A stretch of DNA of 64,000 nt from Paracoccus binzhouensis (GTDB lineage Bacteria; Pseudomonadota; Alphaproteobacteria; Rhodobacterales; Rhodobacteraceae): assembly GCF_016446475.1 (NCBI RefSeq), contig NZ_JAEHFP010000001.1:124001-188000 (forward strand), written 5' to 3'. Positions within the stretch are counted from its first letter, which is position 1, and every line of letters starts with the position of its first letter. A program made the translations under genes and the position numbers. Under the pieces are notes generated by a model, which was not told the origin of the DNA, made no database searches, and saw only the letters and a program-made list of their open reading frames with translations. Below, piece after piece: positions 12,712 through 21,308 of the stretch.

Positions 12712-13941
12712 TCAGCAGACCATGGCGCGGTGATGCTGGACGTGGCGCACGGCCAGCTTGCGCGCCTTGCGGCCGGAGGGCAGCGGCCGGGCCGGCGCCG
12801 GCACGAATTCCTTCTCGCGCAGCTCGGGGAACAGGGTGAAGATCTCCTCGCGCGCCGCCGGTCCCACGGTCCTGAGCGCCTGGGCGCCGGTATAGAGCGA
12901 CTCGGTCGCGGCGCCGTTCGAGTTCACCACCTCGTGCCGGTCGAAGAGGAAATGGAAATATTCCACGCTCTCGACATCCGTGGCGATGTCCACGCCCTCG
13001 ACCTGAAGCAGCTGCTTGGCCGCAACCAGCACCTCCATGGCCCCGAACATCTTCAGCGCCACCTTCGAGCGGACGAGCACCCGGTGCTGCGGCGACACGA
13101 GCAGGTCCGAGGACGGGGTTTCCCTGCCGAGTGCGCCGGCCTTGATGCGGATCGGCAGCAGCTTCGGCCTGGCCTTCAGCGCCGCGGCGCCAAGCTTCAC
13201 GGAACCGATCCAGCGGATGGGCTGATAGCCATTGTCCCGCGTGGCGACCAGATCGCCCACCCGGAGGTCCTCGACCGCCACGAAACCCCTTTCGGTCTCG
13301 ATCAGGGTGCCGGCCACGAAGCAGACGACCTCGTCATCGGTCAGGTCCAGGCTGCCGGCGACGTCATGGTCCATGGTGACGATGGCGGTGTTGGCCGTCG
13401 ACTGGATGAGATCGGCGGAAGCGCGGATGGTCGCGGCGGCCACCGGGCCCGCCAACGGAACAGCTTCAACGGCCGCGGCCAGGGTTTCGGTGATTTCGGA
13501 GATCGGGCCGGTGACGGAAATGGGAGTGCCGAGGACTTCGACCGTGGCCGTCACCGCCAGGTGGTCGTCGTCGAGCGGTTCCTCGCTTACGAAATAATAG
13601 GTGCCGCCGGCTTCCATCAGGTGGCCGCTGATCGGGTTCACCTGCAGACTGATATCCGCCAAACCCGGCAGGCCGATGGAAGTGGCAGCGTTCGCGACCG
13701 TGGTCGAGCCGAGATAGGTGCCGGCAGGCGTGAGAGGGGTGCCGTCGGCAGCCACCGGCGTCATGTTGTCGCCATAGTTCAGGGTGGTCGCGCCGTTGGA
13801 ATCGACGTCGTATTGCGCGAATTCCTGGGAGGTTTCGAAGGCGTTGAGCAGCGACGTGTCCGGCACGAAGGCGACGACGCCATCGAGGCCGACGGTGATG
13901 AGGCTTGAGGGGATCTCGGTAATATAGGGCATGAACGCCAC
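12712..13941 (-). CDS. Hint (hedgehog/intein) domain protein
   Basis: This 409-residue protein has a recognisable Hint domain at about residues 205-345. The likely nucleophile is Cys207 in CFVAGTLIETERGFVAVEDL, followed by VGDLVATRDNGYQPIRWIG and the conserved SPQHRVLV around His285. The first 200 residues are Ser/Thr/Gly/Ala-rich and acidic, without a signal peptide or cysteines, and resemble extracellular proteins exported by type I systems; I do not recognise a fold or RTX repeats. Hint domains of this type are common in large secreted proteins of Rhodobacterales and may self-cleave. The C-terminal 60 residues (ending HHRAMVC) are basic and contain a terminal Cys. AAGGTGG before the ATG supports the start. 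It is transcribed alone, away from ureD. Confidence 0.8.
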   Translation of the reverse strand: MAFMPYITEIPSSLITVGLDGVVAFVPDTSLLNAFETSQEFAQYDVDSNGATTLNYGDNMTPVAADGTPLTPAGTYLGSTTVANAATSIGLPGLADISLQVNPISGHLMEAGGTYYFVSEEPLDDDHLAVTATVEVLGTPISVTGPISEITETLAAAVEAVPLAGPVAAATIRASADLIQSTANTAIVTMDHDVAGSLDLTDDEVVCFVAGTLIETERGFVAVEDLRVGDLVATRDNGYQPIRWIGSVKLGAAALKARPKLLPIRIKAGALGRETPSSDLLVSPQHRVLVRSKVALKMFGAMEVLVAAKQLLQVEGVDIATDVESVEYFHFLFDRHEVVNSNGAATESLYTGAQALRTVGPAAREEIFTLFPELREKEFVPAPARPLPSGRKARKLAVRHVQHHRAMVC

Positions 13942-14515
13942 CTTTTGTCAGACCGGGCCAAGCTGGCTGGTCGATAGGTTGAGTTGAAAAAAAACCGGGA
14001 ACCGAGCAAGATAAACCGCACGCTTAAATCTGTGTGCAGTACTCTACTTATGAGCGATTCCCTGCCGACGATCAAACAAAATCACGGGTCCGTGTGCGCT
14101 TTTCTTGTGCAGAGTCCCGCCTCTGCCAGGCCGCCTGATGCCGTAAGCGCCCGCAAGCCGGGTTTCGCCCGCCCGGCTTTCGGTTGCCGATGACCGGCGC
14201 GATGGCTCTTGCGGTGGCTGTCGCATGATCGGGGCCGAGGCTTCCCGCCCCTGGTGCGCGACGGTCACGCAATGCCGCCTTCCGCGCCGCCGCCTGTTCC
14301 TGTCCTGCGCGTGAAACGGCAGTCGGTCGCGTCCCCAGCCCGCGCGCGCCGGTGCCGCGGTGGTCGGATCCGCATCTGCCCGGAAAACGGGCTCGATGCC
14401 GGAATATCGGACAGATCGCCCGGAAGACCACCGATGTCGCGGGCCGGGCACGGCGCTGCCGTTGATCCCGCCGCGCTTTCATGTCCGGGTCGGGGCAGAT
14501 GAATGGGGCCCGCTC
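13942..14515. other. Divergent intergenic region between the Hint gene and ureD
   Basis: No supported gene in 574 bp. The part near 13980-14100 is relatively A+T-rich with an A8 run and probably holds the promoter of the Hint gene. An isolated hairpin with an 8-bp stem (AAGCCGGG / CCCGGCTT, 9-nt loop) lies at 14155-14179. The last 300 bp before ureD must contain the urease promoter; I see no clear sigma-54 or NtrC-type site. Confidence 0.5.
14155..14179. terminator. Orphan hairpin
   Basis: A perfect 8-bp stem AAGCCGGG / CCCGGCTT with a 9-nt loop, not located after any recognised gene. It may be a relic terminator. Confidence 0.3.
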
Positions 14516-15310
14516 ATGGCGCTAGACCTTACCAACGCATCCCGGGCGGTGCCGCGCAGCGCCGGATCGGCCGAGCTGTCGCGCGACTGGGGGCGGCTGT
14601 GCCGGCTGCATCAGCAGGGCTGCCTGAAGATCCTGATCCCGCATGGCGGGACCGAGGCGGTGGTGGTCAACACCGCCGGGGGCATGACCGGCGGCGACAA
14701 GCTGGCGCTGAACATCCATGCCGGGGCGGGCGAGGCGCTGACCCTGACCACCCAGGCCGCCGAGCGCGTCTATCGCAGCGCCGGCGGGGCGGCGCAGGTC
14801 TCGACCGTCCTGACGCTGGGGCAGGGCGCCCGCATCGACTGGCTGCCGCAGGAGACGATCCTGTTCGAGGGCTCGGCCCTCGATCGCCGCCTGTCGGTCG
14901 AGATGGCCGCGGATGCCACCTTGCTGGCCGTGGAGAGCCTGGTCTTCGGCCGCATCGCGCATGGCGAGACGCTGCGGCAGCTGCAGCTGCGCGACCACTG
15001 GCGCATCCGTCGCGGCGGCCGCCTGGTCCATGCCGAGGCGCTGCGGCTGGAAAGGATGCCGACCAGCCCCGCCACCCTGGCGGGCGCAACCGCCGCGGCG
15101 ACGATGATCCTGGCGGCGCCGGGGGCCGAGCAGGGGCTCGACGCCGCGCGGGCAGCGCTTCCCGAAGGCGCCGAGGCCGGGGTCAGCGCCTTGCCGGGGC
15201 TGCTGGTGGCGCGCTTCCTGGCCCCCTCGTCGCAAGCCCTGCGGGCGGCGCTGGTTCCGCTGATCCGGCATTTCCGCGCGGGCCCGCCGCCGCGCCTGTG
15301 GCAATTGTGA
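14516..15310 (+). CDS. ureD: Urease accessory protein UreD
   Basis: This protein of 264 residues would join UreF and UreG in the complex that delivers nickel and CO2 to apo-urease. Typical blocks are [60 protein letters not shown] and [11 protein letters not shown]. The ATG at 14516 is chosen because the upstream open frame (from 14360) encodes a low-complexity Arg/Pro segment unlike the family; the ribosome binding site is poor. It is the first gene of the ure operon, with ureA seven bases after its stop. Confidence 0.93.
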   Translation: MALDLTNASRAVPRSAGSAELSRDWGRLCRLHQQGCLKILIPHGGTEAVVVNTAGGMTGGDKLALNIHAGAGEALTLTTQAAERVYRSAGGAAQVSTVLTLGQGARIDWLPQETILFEGSALDRRLSVEMAADATLLAVESLVFGRIAHGETLRQLQLRDHWRIRRGGRLVHAEALRLERMPTSPATLAGATAAATMILAAPGAEQGLDAARAALPEGAEAGVSALPGLLVARFLAPSSQALRAALVPLIRHFRAGPPPRLWQL

Positions 15311-15317
15311 GGACGGA

Positions 15318-15620
15318 ATGAACCTGACCCCGCGCGAAAGGGACAAGCTGCTGGTCGCCCTGGCCGCCATCGTCGCCCGCAACCGGCTGGCGCGCGGCGT
15401 GCGGCTGAACCATCCCGAGGCGGTCGCCATCATCACCGATGCCGTGGTCGAGGGCGCCCGCGACGGTCGCACGGTGGCCGACCTGATGTCCTGGGGCGCC
15501 GAGATCCTGCGCGCCGAGGACTGCATGCAGGGCGTGCCCGAGATGATCCCCGAGATCCAGGTCGAAGCCACCTTTCCCGACGGCACCAAGCTGGTCACCG
15601 TCCATCACCCGATACGCTGA
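15318..15620 (+). CDS. ureA: Urease gamma subunit
   Basis: This 100-residue structural subunit begins [20 protein letters not shown] and contains [21 protein letters not shown] and [24 protein letters not shown], all diagnostic. It has the normal length for the separate gamma subunit of bacterial (UreABC)3 urease in the cytoplasm. It is followed after 10 bp by ureJ rather than directly by ureB. Confidence 0.98.
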   Translation: MNLTPRERDKLLVALAAIVARNRLARGVRLNHPEAVAIITDAVVEGARDGRTVADLMSWGAEILRAEDCMQGVPEMIPEIQVEATFPDGTKLVTVHHPIR

Positions 15621-15630
15621 GGAGCCTGCC

Positions 15631-16197
15631 ATGAAGTACCCCCTTGCCGCCGCCGTCTCCGCCGCCGCCCCGGCGCTGATACCGGCAGCGGCCCTGGCCC
15701 ATCCCGGGCACGGCCATGCCGAGGCCGGGCCTTTCCTGGCCGGCCTGTCGCATCCGCTTGCCGGGGCGGACCACCTGCTGGCGATGGTCGCGGTCGGGCT
15801 CTGGGCGGCCAGCCTGGGCGGGCGGGCGGCCTGGGCGCTGCCGCTGTGCTTCGTCTTGGCGATGGTCGCGGGCGGGGCGCTGGGGGCGGCCGGGGTGGCG
15901 CTGCCGCTGGTCGAGCCGGCGATCCTTGCCTCATCCGTGGTCATCGGCGCGGCGATCGCGCTGGCCCTGCGCGCCGGGCTGGCGGTGGTGCTGCCGGTGG
16001 TGGCGGTCTTCGGCCTGGTGCACGGCCATGCCCATGGCGCCGAGGGGCCGGGGCAGGGACTGCTGGCCTATGGTGCGGGCTTCGTCATCGCCACGGCGCT
16101 GCTGCACCTGTCCGGCATCGCGCTTGGCCGCTTGCCGATGGTGCGCTGGCTGGGCGCCGTGACGGCGGCGGCCGGCCTTGCGCTGGCGGTGGCCTGA
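15631..16197 (+). CDS. ureJ: HupE/UreJ-family nickel transport protein
   Basis: This 188-residue membrane protein has a signal-like N-terminus ending near AAALA, a His-rich mature N-terminus (HPGHGHAE) and the family signature [19 protein letters not shown], followed by about five helices. A second His motif is [12 protein letters not shown]. HupE/UreJ proteins are thought to bring nickel into the cell for hydrogenase or urease. Its position between ureA and ureB supports nickel supply for urease. The stop is followed directly by the ureB ATG (one base between), implying translational coupling. AGGAG precedes the ATG. Confidence 0.9.
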   Translation: MKYPLAAAVSAAAPALIPAAALAHPGHGHAEAGPFLAGLSHPLAGADHLLAMVAVGLWAASLGGRAAWALPLCFVLAMVAGGALGAAGVALPLVEPAILASSVVIGAAIALALRAGLAVVLPVVAVFGLVHGHAHGAEGPGQGLLAYGAGFVIATALLHLSGIALGRLPMVRWLGAVTAAAGLALAVA

Positions 16198-16198
16198 G

Positions 16199-16504
16199 AT
16201 GATCCCCGGCGAAATCATCCCCGCCGAGGGCGAGATCACCCTGAACGCCGGCCGCCCGCGCCTGGTCCTGACCGTCGCCAATACCGGCGACCGCCCGATC
16301 CAGGTCGGCAGCCATTACCATTTCGCCGAAACCAATCCGGCGCTGGATTTCGACCGCCGGGCGGCGCGGGGGATGCGCCTCGACATCGCCGCCGGCACCG
16401 CGATCCGCTTCGAGCCGGGCCAGACCCGCGACGTGGGCCTGGTCCCCTTCGCGGGCGCGCGGCGCGTCTTCGGCTTCCGCGCCGCCGTCATGGGGAACCT
16501 GTGA
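16199..16504 (+). CDS. ureB: Urease beta subunit
   Basis: This 101-residue subunit begins [20 protein letters not shown] and contains [18 protein letters not shown] and [16 protein letters not shown], as in all UreB. The start is the ATG at 16199; the frame upstream overlaps ureJ and is not needed. The last base of its stop codon is the first base of the ureC ATG. Confidence 0.98.
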   Translation: MIPGEIIPAEGEITLNAGRPRLVLTVANTGDRPIQVGSHYHFAETNPALDFDRRAARGMRLDIAAGTAIRFEPGQTRDVGLVPFAGARRVFGFRAAVMGNL

Positions 16505-18195
16505 TGCCTGCCACGCTGTCCCGCGCCGATTACGCGGCGATCTACGGCCCGACCACCGGCGACCGCGTCCGACTGGCCGATACCGAGCTGTTCATCGAGG
16601 TCGAGCGCGACCTGACCAGCTATGGCGAGGAAGTGAAGTTCGGCGGCGGCAAGGTCATCCGCGACGGCATGGGCCAGTCGCAGAAATCCCGCGCCGAGGG
16701 GGCGATGGACACCGTCATCACCAATGCCCTGATCGTGGACGCGACCGGCATCTACAAGGCCGATGTGGGCCTGCGCGACGGGCGCATCGCGGCGATCGGC
16801 AAGGCGGGCAACCCCGACATCCAGCCCGCCGTCACCGTGCTGATCGGCCCGGGGACCGAGATCATCGCCGGCGAGGGGCGCATCCTGACCGCCGGCGCCG
16901 TGGATGCGCATATCCATTTCATCTGTCCCCAGCAGATCGACGAGGCGCTGCATTCGGGCGTGACCACCATGCTGGGCGGCGGCACCGGCCCGGCGCATGG
17001 CAGCCTGGCCACCACCTGCACCCCCGGCCCCTGGCATATCGGCCGCATGCTGCAGGCCGCCGAGGCCTTTCCCATGAACCTGGCCTTTGCCGGCAAGGGC
17101 AATGCCTCGCTGCCCGCGGCGCTGGAGGAGCAGGTCCGCGCCGGCGCCTGTGCGCTGAAGCTGCACGAGGACTGGGGCACCACCCCGGCCGCCATCGACT
17201 GCTGCCTTTCGGTCGCGGACCGCATGGACGTGCAGGTGATGATCCATACCGACACGCTGAACGAAAGCGGCTTCGTCGAGGATACCATCGCCGCCATTGC
17301 CGGCCGCACCATCCACGCCTTCCATACCGAGGGGGCGGGCGGCGGCCATGCGCCGGACATCATCCGCGTGGCGGGGCTGGCGAACGTCATCCCTTCCTCG
17401 ACCAACCCGACGCGGCCCTTCACCGTCAACACGATGGAGGAGCACCTGGACATGCTGATGGTCTGCCATCACCTCGACCGCCGGGTGCCGGAAGACATTG
17501 CCTTCGCCGAAAGCCGCATCCGGCGCGAGACCATCGCGGCCGAGGACATCCTGCACGACATGGGGGCGATGTCGATCATCTCCTCGGACAGCCAGGCCAT
17601 GGGCCGGGTGGGCGAGGTGCTGATCCGCACCTGGCAGACCGCCCACAAGATGCGGCTGCAGCGCGGACCCCTGGGCGAGGGCCCGGCCGACAATTTCCGC
17701 GTCCGCCGCTATATCGCGAAATACACCATCAACCCGGCCATCGCGCATGGCCTGTCGCACGAGATCGGCTCGGTCGAGGAAGGCAAGCGCGCCGACCTGG
17801 TGCTGTGGAACCCCGCCTTCTTCGGCGTCAAGCCCGAGATGGTGCTCTTGGGCGGCAGCGTCGCCATGGCGCAGATGGGCGATCCCAATGCCTCGATCCC
17901 GACGCCGCAGCCGGTGCATTCGCGCCCCATGTTCGGGGCTTTCGGCCGCTCGCTTACCCGCAGCGCCGTGACCTTCGTCAGCCGCGATGCCGAAACCGGG
18001 CATCTGGGGCTGGCCCGGGACATGGTCGCCGTGCGCGGCACGCGCGGCATCGGCAAGGCGGACATGGTGCTGAACGACGCCACCCCCGACATCCATGTCG
18101 ACCCCGAGACCTACGAGGTGCGCGCCGATGGCGAATTGCTGACCTGCCAGCCCGCCGAGAGCCTGCCGATGGCGCAACGCTATTTCCTGTTCTGA
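16504..18195 (+). CDS. ureC: Urease alpha subunit (catalytic)
   Basis: This 563-residue catalytic subunit holds the dinuclear nickel centre that hydrolyses urea to ammonia and carbamate. Nickel ligands and catalytic residues are visible: HIHF in [11 protein letters not shown], the carbamylated lysine and next His in [10 protein letters not shown], His in IHTDTLNE and [13 protein letters not shown], Asp in [10 protein letters not shown], and the flap Cys-His in [13 protein letters not shown]. The start could also be a GTG three bases upstream; the ATG at 16504 overlaps the ureB stop and is preferred. All key residues are intact, so the enzyme should be active once matured. Confidence 0.98.
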   Translation: MPATLSRADYAAIYGPTTGDRVRLADTELFIEVERDLTSYGEEVKFGGGKVIRDGMGQSQKSRAEGAMDTVITNALIVDATGIYKADVGLRDGRIAAIGKAGNPDIQPAVTVLIGPGTEIIAGEGRILTAGAVDAHIHFICPQQIDEALHSGVTTMLGGGTGPAHGSLATTCTPGPWHIGRMLQAAEAFPMNLAFAGKGNASLPAALEEQVRAGACALKLHEDWGTTPAAIDCCLSVADRMDVQVMIHTDTLNESGFVEDTIAAIAGRTIHAFHTEGAGGGHAPDIIRVAGLANVIPSSTNPTRPFTVNTMEEHLDMLMVCHHLDRRVPEDIAFAESRIRRETIAAEDILHDMGAMSIISSDSQAMGRVGEVLIRTWQTAHKMRLQRGPLGEGPADNFRVRRYIAKYTINPAIAHGLSHEIGSVEEGKRADLVLWNPAFFGVKPEMVLLGGSVAMAQMGDPNASIPTPQPVHSRPMFGAFGRSLTRSAVTFVSRDAETGHLGLARDMVAVRGTRGIGKADMVLNDATPDIHVDPETYEVRADGELLTCQPAESLPMAQRYFLF

Positions 18196-18707
18196 TGATG
18201 AAAGCCACATCCGTCCTTCACCCCCCGCTTGCGAGCGCCTCCATCGACCGGGTCGAACTGGATTACGACGCGCGCTTCCTGCGCCGCAAATTGCTGCGCA
18301 CGGCCCTTGGCGCCGATCTGCTGGTGGACCTGCCCAAAGCCACCGTGCTGAATCATGGCGACGCGCTGGAAACCGAGGCCGGCCCGGTCGAGGTCGCCGC
18401 CGCCGAGGAGCCGGTGCTGATCGTCACCGGCGACCTGCCGCGCCTGGCCTGGCATATCGGCAACCGCCACACGCCCTGCCAGATCGCGCCCTTCCACCTG
18501 GTGATCCGCGCCGATCACGTGTTGCGCGCCATGCTGGAGGGCCTGGGCGCCACCGTGACCGAGGCGCGGCGGCCCTTCATCCCCGAAGGCGGCGCCTATG
18601 GCCCGGCGCAGGTCATGGGCCACGCGCACGGTCATCGGCACGGTCATCGGCACGACCATCAGCATGGGCATCCGCACGACCATGGGCACGGGCATTCCCA
18701 TGGCTGA
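18195..18707 (+). CDS. ureE: Urease accessory protein UreE (nickel chaperone)
   Basis: This 170-residue metallochaperone has an N-terminal peptide-binding-like domain and a C-terminal metal domain with NRHTPCQIA. The C-terminus (about residues 138-170) is a His/Gly/Asp-rich tail with about 14 histidines, suitable for nickel storage; it is encoded by short GC-rich repeats (GGTCATCGGCAC twice in tandem). The start overlaps the ureC stop (ATGA-type), and an alternative ATG follows immediately. The end overlaps ureF by 8 bases. Confidence 0.95.
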   Translation: MMKATSVLHPPLASASIDRVELDYDARFLRRKLLRTALGADLLVDLPKATVLNHGDALETEAGPVEVAAAEEPVLIVTGDLPRLAWHIGNRHTPCQIAPFHLVIRADHVLRAMLEGLGATVTEARRPFIPEGGAYGPAQVMGHAHGHRHGHRHDHQHGHPHDHGHGHSHG

Positions 18708-19326
18708 CCTTGCCGGGCTGCAGCGGCTCTTCGCCTGGCTCTCGCCCGCATGGCCGGTGGGTGGCTTCGCCTATTCGCACGGGATCGAGCAGGCCATCGC
18801 CGAGGGCTGGCTGACCGGGCCCGACGAGGTGCAGGGCTGGATTGCCGAAATCCTGCGCCACGGCGCCGGCCGCAACGACGCCATCCTGCTGGCCCATGCC
18901 TGGCGGGGCGAGGATGTGGCCGAGCTGGCGCTGGCGCTGTCGGGCTGTGCCGAGCGCCGCCGCGAGACCGCCGAGCAGGGGGCGAGCTTCGCCCGCACCG
19001 CCTCGGCCGTCGAGGAAGCGCTGCCCGCCGTCCCCTATCCCGTCGCCATCGGCATGGCCGCCGCCCGCGCGGGCCTGCCGCTGGCAGAGGTGCTGGTGCT
19101 GTTCCTGCAGGCCTTCGCCTCGAACCTGGTCACCGCCTGCGTGAAATCCATCCCCATCGGCCCGACCCGGGGCCAGTGCATCCTGGCGGCGCTGATGCCG
19201 CTGATCCGCGAGGTCGCGGCCGAGGCCCAGGCCGCCACGCTGGACGACCTGGGCGGCTGCGCCTTTCGCAGCGACCTGGCGGCGATCCGCCACGAAACCC
19301 TGCAGCCGAGGATCTATCGCACATGA
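18700..19326 (+). CDS. ureF: Urease accessory protein UreF
   Basis: This 208-residue all-helical protein gates GTP hydrolysis by UreG in the UreDFG maturation complex. The blocks [21 protein letters not shown], the central AAARAGLPL region and [17 protein letters not shown] are typical. The ATG at 18700 is chosen over upstream ATGs, which lie inside the ureE His-tail and give repeats unlike UreF. It overlaps ureE by 8 and ureG by 4 bases. Confidence 0.96.
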   Translation: MADLAGLQRLFAWLSPAWPVGGFAYSHGIEQAIAEGWLTGPDEVQGWIAEILRHGAGRNDAILLAHAWRGEDVAELALALSGCAERRRETAEQGASFARTASAVEEALPAVPYPVAIGMAAARAGLPLAEVLVLFLQAFASNLVTACVKSIPIGPTRGQCILAALMPLIREVAAEAQAATLDDLGGCAFRSDLAAIRHETLQPRIYRT

Positions 19327-19949
19327 CCAGCCCGAACGGCCCGCTTCGCATCGGCATCGGCGGCCCGGTCGGCGCGGGCAAGACCCGCCTGACCGAGGCC
19401 CTGTGCCGGGCATTGTCGCAAGACCTTTCCGTCGCGGCGATCACCAACGACATCTATACGCGCGAGGATGCCGAATACCTGATGCGCGTGCAGGCCCTGC
19501 CGCTTGGGCGCATCCGCGGCGTCGAGACCGGCGGCTGCCCGCATACCGCCATCCGCGAGGATTGCTCGATCAACCTTGCGGCGGTCGAGGAACTGACCGC
19601 GGCCTTTCCCGATCTCGACGTGATCCTGATCGAATCGGGGGGCGACAACCTTTCGGCCACCTTCTCGCCGGAGCTGGCGGACCTGACGGTCTATCAGATC
19701 GACTGCGGCATGGGCGACGACATTCCGCGCAAGGGCGGGCCGGGGGTCACGCGCTCGGACCTTCTGGTCGTCAACAAGATCGACATTGCCGATGCCGTCG
19801 GCTGCGACCGCGCCCGCATGGCCCGCGACGCGGCCCGGCAGAGGGGCGAGCGCCCGGTGCGCTTCTGCTCGCTGCGGACCGGCGAAGGCGTGGCCGAGGT
19901 GGTGGCCGAGATCCGCAGGCTGGGCGGGTTGGGCGCGCCGCCCCGCTAA
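19323..19949 (+). CDS. ureG: Urease accessory GTPase UreG
   Basis: This 208-residue SIMIBI-class GTPase powers nickel insertion into urease. The P-loop is GGPVGAGKT, followed by [14 protein letters not shown], the metal-binding [28 protein letters not shown] and the guanine-specificity motif VNKIDIAD. The stop codon TAA (19947-19949) is formed by the duplicated TA target of the downstream IS plus the first base of the IS. Removing the IS would leave TAG at the same place, so the protein is unchanged by the insertion. Confidence 0.97.
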   Translation: MTSPNGPLRIGIGGPVGAGKTRLTEALCRALSQDLSVAAITNDIYTREDAEYLMRVQALPLGRIRGVETGGCPHTAIREDCSINLAAVEELTAAFPDLDVILIESGGDNLSATFSPELADLTVYQIDCGMGDDIPRKGGPGVTRSDLLVVNKIDIADAVGCDRARMARDAARQRGERPVRFCSLRTGEGVAEVVAEIRRLGGLGAPPR

Positions 19950-19961
19950 AGCTTTGAGCTT

Positions 19962-20567
19962 TTAACCTGCGACATATCCGGCAGCCTTGAAGTAGTTCCA
20001 GCATTCGGTTGGGTCGAACATGTCGCAGACCCTTCCGATGGCGTCGAAGACTTGGATAAAGCTGCGCGCTCCGATGCTTCTGAGATGCGCCTTGAGCTTT
20101 GCAAATGCCATTTCTATCGGGTTCAGGTCAGGCGAATATGGCGGCAGGTAGAGAAACCAACAACCTGCCTGTCGGATTGCCCGTGTCGCCTCGGCATTGC
20201 GATGGGTGGCGAGATTGTCCAGGATGACGACGGTGCGTGGCGACTGTTCCGGGGCCAGCACCTCACGGATATAGGCAGCGAAAGCGTTTCCATCCATCGC
20301 CCCTTTGATGATCCAAGGCGCGATCAGTGCATCAGCCGTCAGGCCCGCGATGAACGTCTGGGTGCTCCAGCTTCCAAACGGCGCGTCGGTGATCAATCGT
20401 TGCCCGTGCAGCGCCCGCCCTCGCAAGCGGGTGAGATTGGTCTTAACCGAGGTTTCGTCAATGAACACAATCCGCTCAGGGTGCTCGCGCATCGCGGGCA
20501 TGCGCTGCCGGAACCAGTCCGAACGCAGTTGCTTTACGCGCGCGCAACACCGCTCGGAGGCCACCAA
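19962..20567 (-). CDS. IS630 family transposase, second frame (DDE catalytic domain)
   Basis: About 201 codons encode the RNase-H-fold catalytic part. The three acidic residues lie in VFIDETSVKTNL, VVILDNLATHRN and PPYSPDLNPIEMAFAKLK. The protein is probably made by -1 slippage from the upstream frame, so its own ATG at 20567 need not be used. The frame runs intact to the stop, so the element may be active. Confidence 0.9.
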   Translation of the reverse strand: MVASERCCARVKQLRSDWFRQRMPAMREHPERIVFIDETSVKTNLTRLRGRALHGQRLITDAPFGSWSTQTFIAGLTADALIAPWIIKGAMDGNAFAAYIREVLAPEQSPRTVVILDNLATHRNAEATRAIRQAGCWFLYLPPYSPDLNPIEMAFAKLKAHLRSIGARSFIQVFDAIGRVCDMFDPTECWNYFKAAGYVAG

Positions 20568-20935
20568 TGATTTTTCTTGTAGCGATAGCCCAGCTTGCGC
20601 AGAAAGCGCCCGATCGAGGCCGAATGGGCACAGATGCCGGTCGCATCCTCAAGCGCCCGCCCCAATTCGAGCAGGGTCATGTCGGCATCCTGTTTCAGCA
20701 GCTCCTCGAAAAAGCCGCGATGCGGCGCCAGCTTTCCATGGCCCCTGGGGCGACCTTGTGGTGCCGCGCCCGCATCGCCGATGGTCCGAACCAAACGCGC
20801 CCATCGCGCGCCCGTCGCCGGCGACAGCTTCAGGCGCGCCGCTGCCGCTCGTCCGCTCAGACCCTCCTCAATGTAGCGTTGAAACCGAACCCGAAGCGCC
20901 GATGGCAATGGTGCTGACATGATCCATCCTCCCAA
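20534..20935 (-). CDS. IS630 family transposase, first frame (DNA-binding domain)
   Basis: This 133-codon frame encodes the helix-turn-helix region (LSGRAAAARLKLSPATGARW) and a second winged-helix-like part ending LRKLGYRYKKNHWW. The AAAAAT run (plus-strand T5 at 20571-20575) within the Lys-Lys-Asn codons is the probable slippery site. A -1 shift there gives YKKSLVASERCC, which joins the second frame as in full-length IS630 transposases. Confidence 0.88.
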   Translation of the reverse strand: MGGWIMSAPLPSALRVRFQRYIEEGLSGRAAAARLKLSPATGARWARLVRTIGDAGAAPQGRPRGHGKLAPHRGFFEELLKQDADMTLLELGRALEDATGICAHSASIGRFLRKLGYRYKKNHWWPPSGVARA

Positions 20936-21001
20936 AGGAATGGAATCACGAAAAACCGCCGACAGGAATCCCCCGATTCAAGTTTCGGGCGCACCGCTTT
21001 A

Positions 21002-21308
21002 GGAGGGCGGGCGGCGGCGGTTGCGGCGCCGGAAAGCCAGGCAGATTTATCGTGGATCCGATCCGCCAGCTGCCGGGGCTGAGCAGCCAGGCGCTGCCAC
21101 GGGCTTGCGCGACCAGACCATGATCGTGCCGACGCGCATGGCTCGGTCCAAGCCTCGGCTTCACTCTGCAGGGCGGGCTCAACAGGATTGCGGGGAAGGA
21201 CTCGGGGGCAAAGACGCCCTGCGCAGATGCCGCGATTCCTTCCTGGATGCCACAAGGTCTGCAACGGCCTGAAATGGCTGGCCTGGCCCGAATTGCCAGG
21301 CGATCGCC
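21002..21308. other. Intergenic region between the IS and the MFS gene
   Basis: About 307 bp, without a supported gene. It would have been the original downstream flank of ureG before the IS arrived. A hairpin at its right end probably belongs to the MFS gene. Confidence 0.4.
21281..21301 (-). terminator. Hairpin downstream of the MFS gene
   Basis: A perfect 7-bp stem (GCCTGGC / GCCAGGC, 7-nt loop) lies 7 bp after the stop codon on the minus strand; there is no T-run. Confidence 0.4.

Larger units (their letters stand above)
19949..20999 (-). mobile_element. IS630-family insertion sequence
   Basis: The element is about 1051 bp and carries a two-frame IS630 transposase. Its ends match imperfectly: the left end begins AAGCTTTGAGCTTTTAACCTG and the right end, read inward, AAGCGGTGCGCCCGAAACTTG (13 of 21 identical, with the outer AAGC perfect). 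It is flanked on both sides by TA (19947-19948 and 21000-21001), the target duplication normal for this family. The left TA lies in the ureG stop codon. Boundaries are inferred by eye. Confidence 0.8.

Noticed and set aside
16315-18210. Long minus-strand open frame opposite ureC
   Set aside because: Mirror of the ureC codon pattern; no start signal or domain, and ureC is certain.
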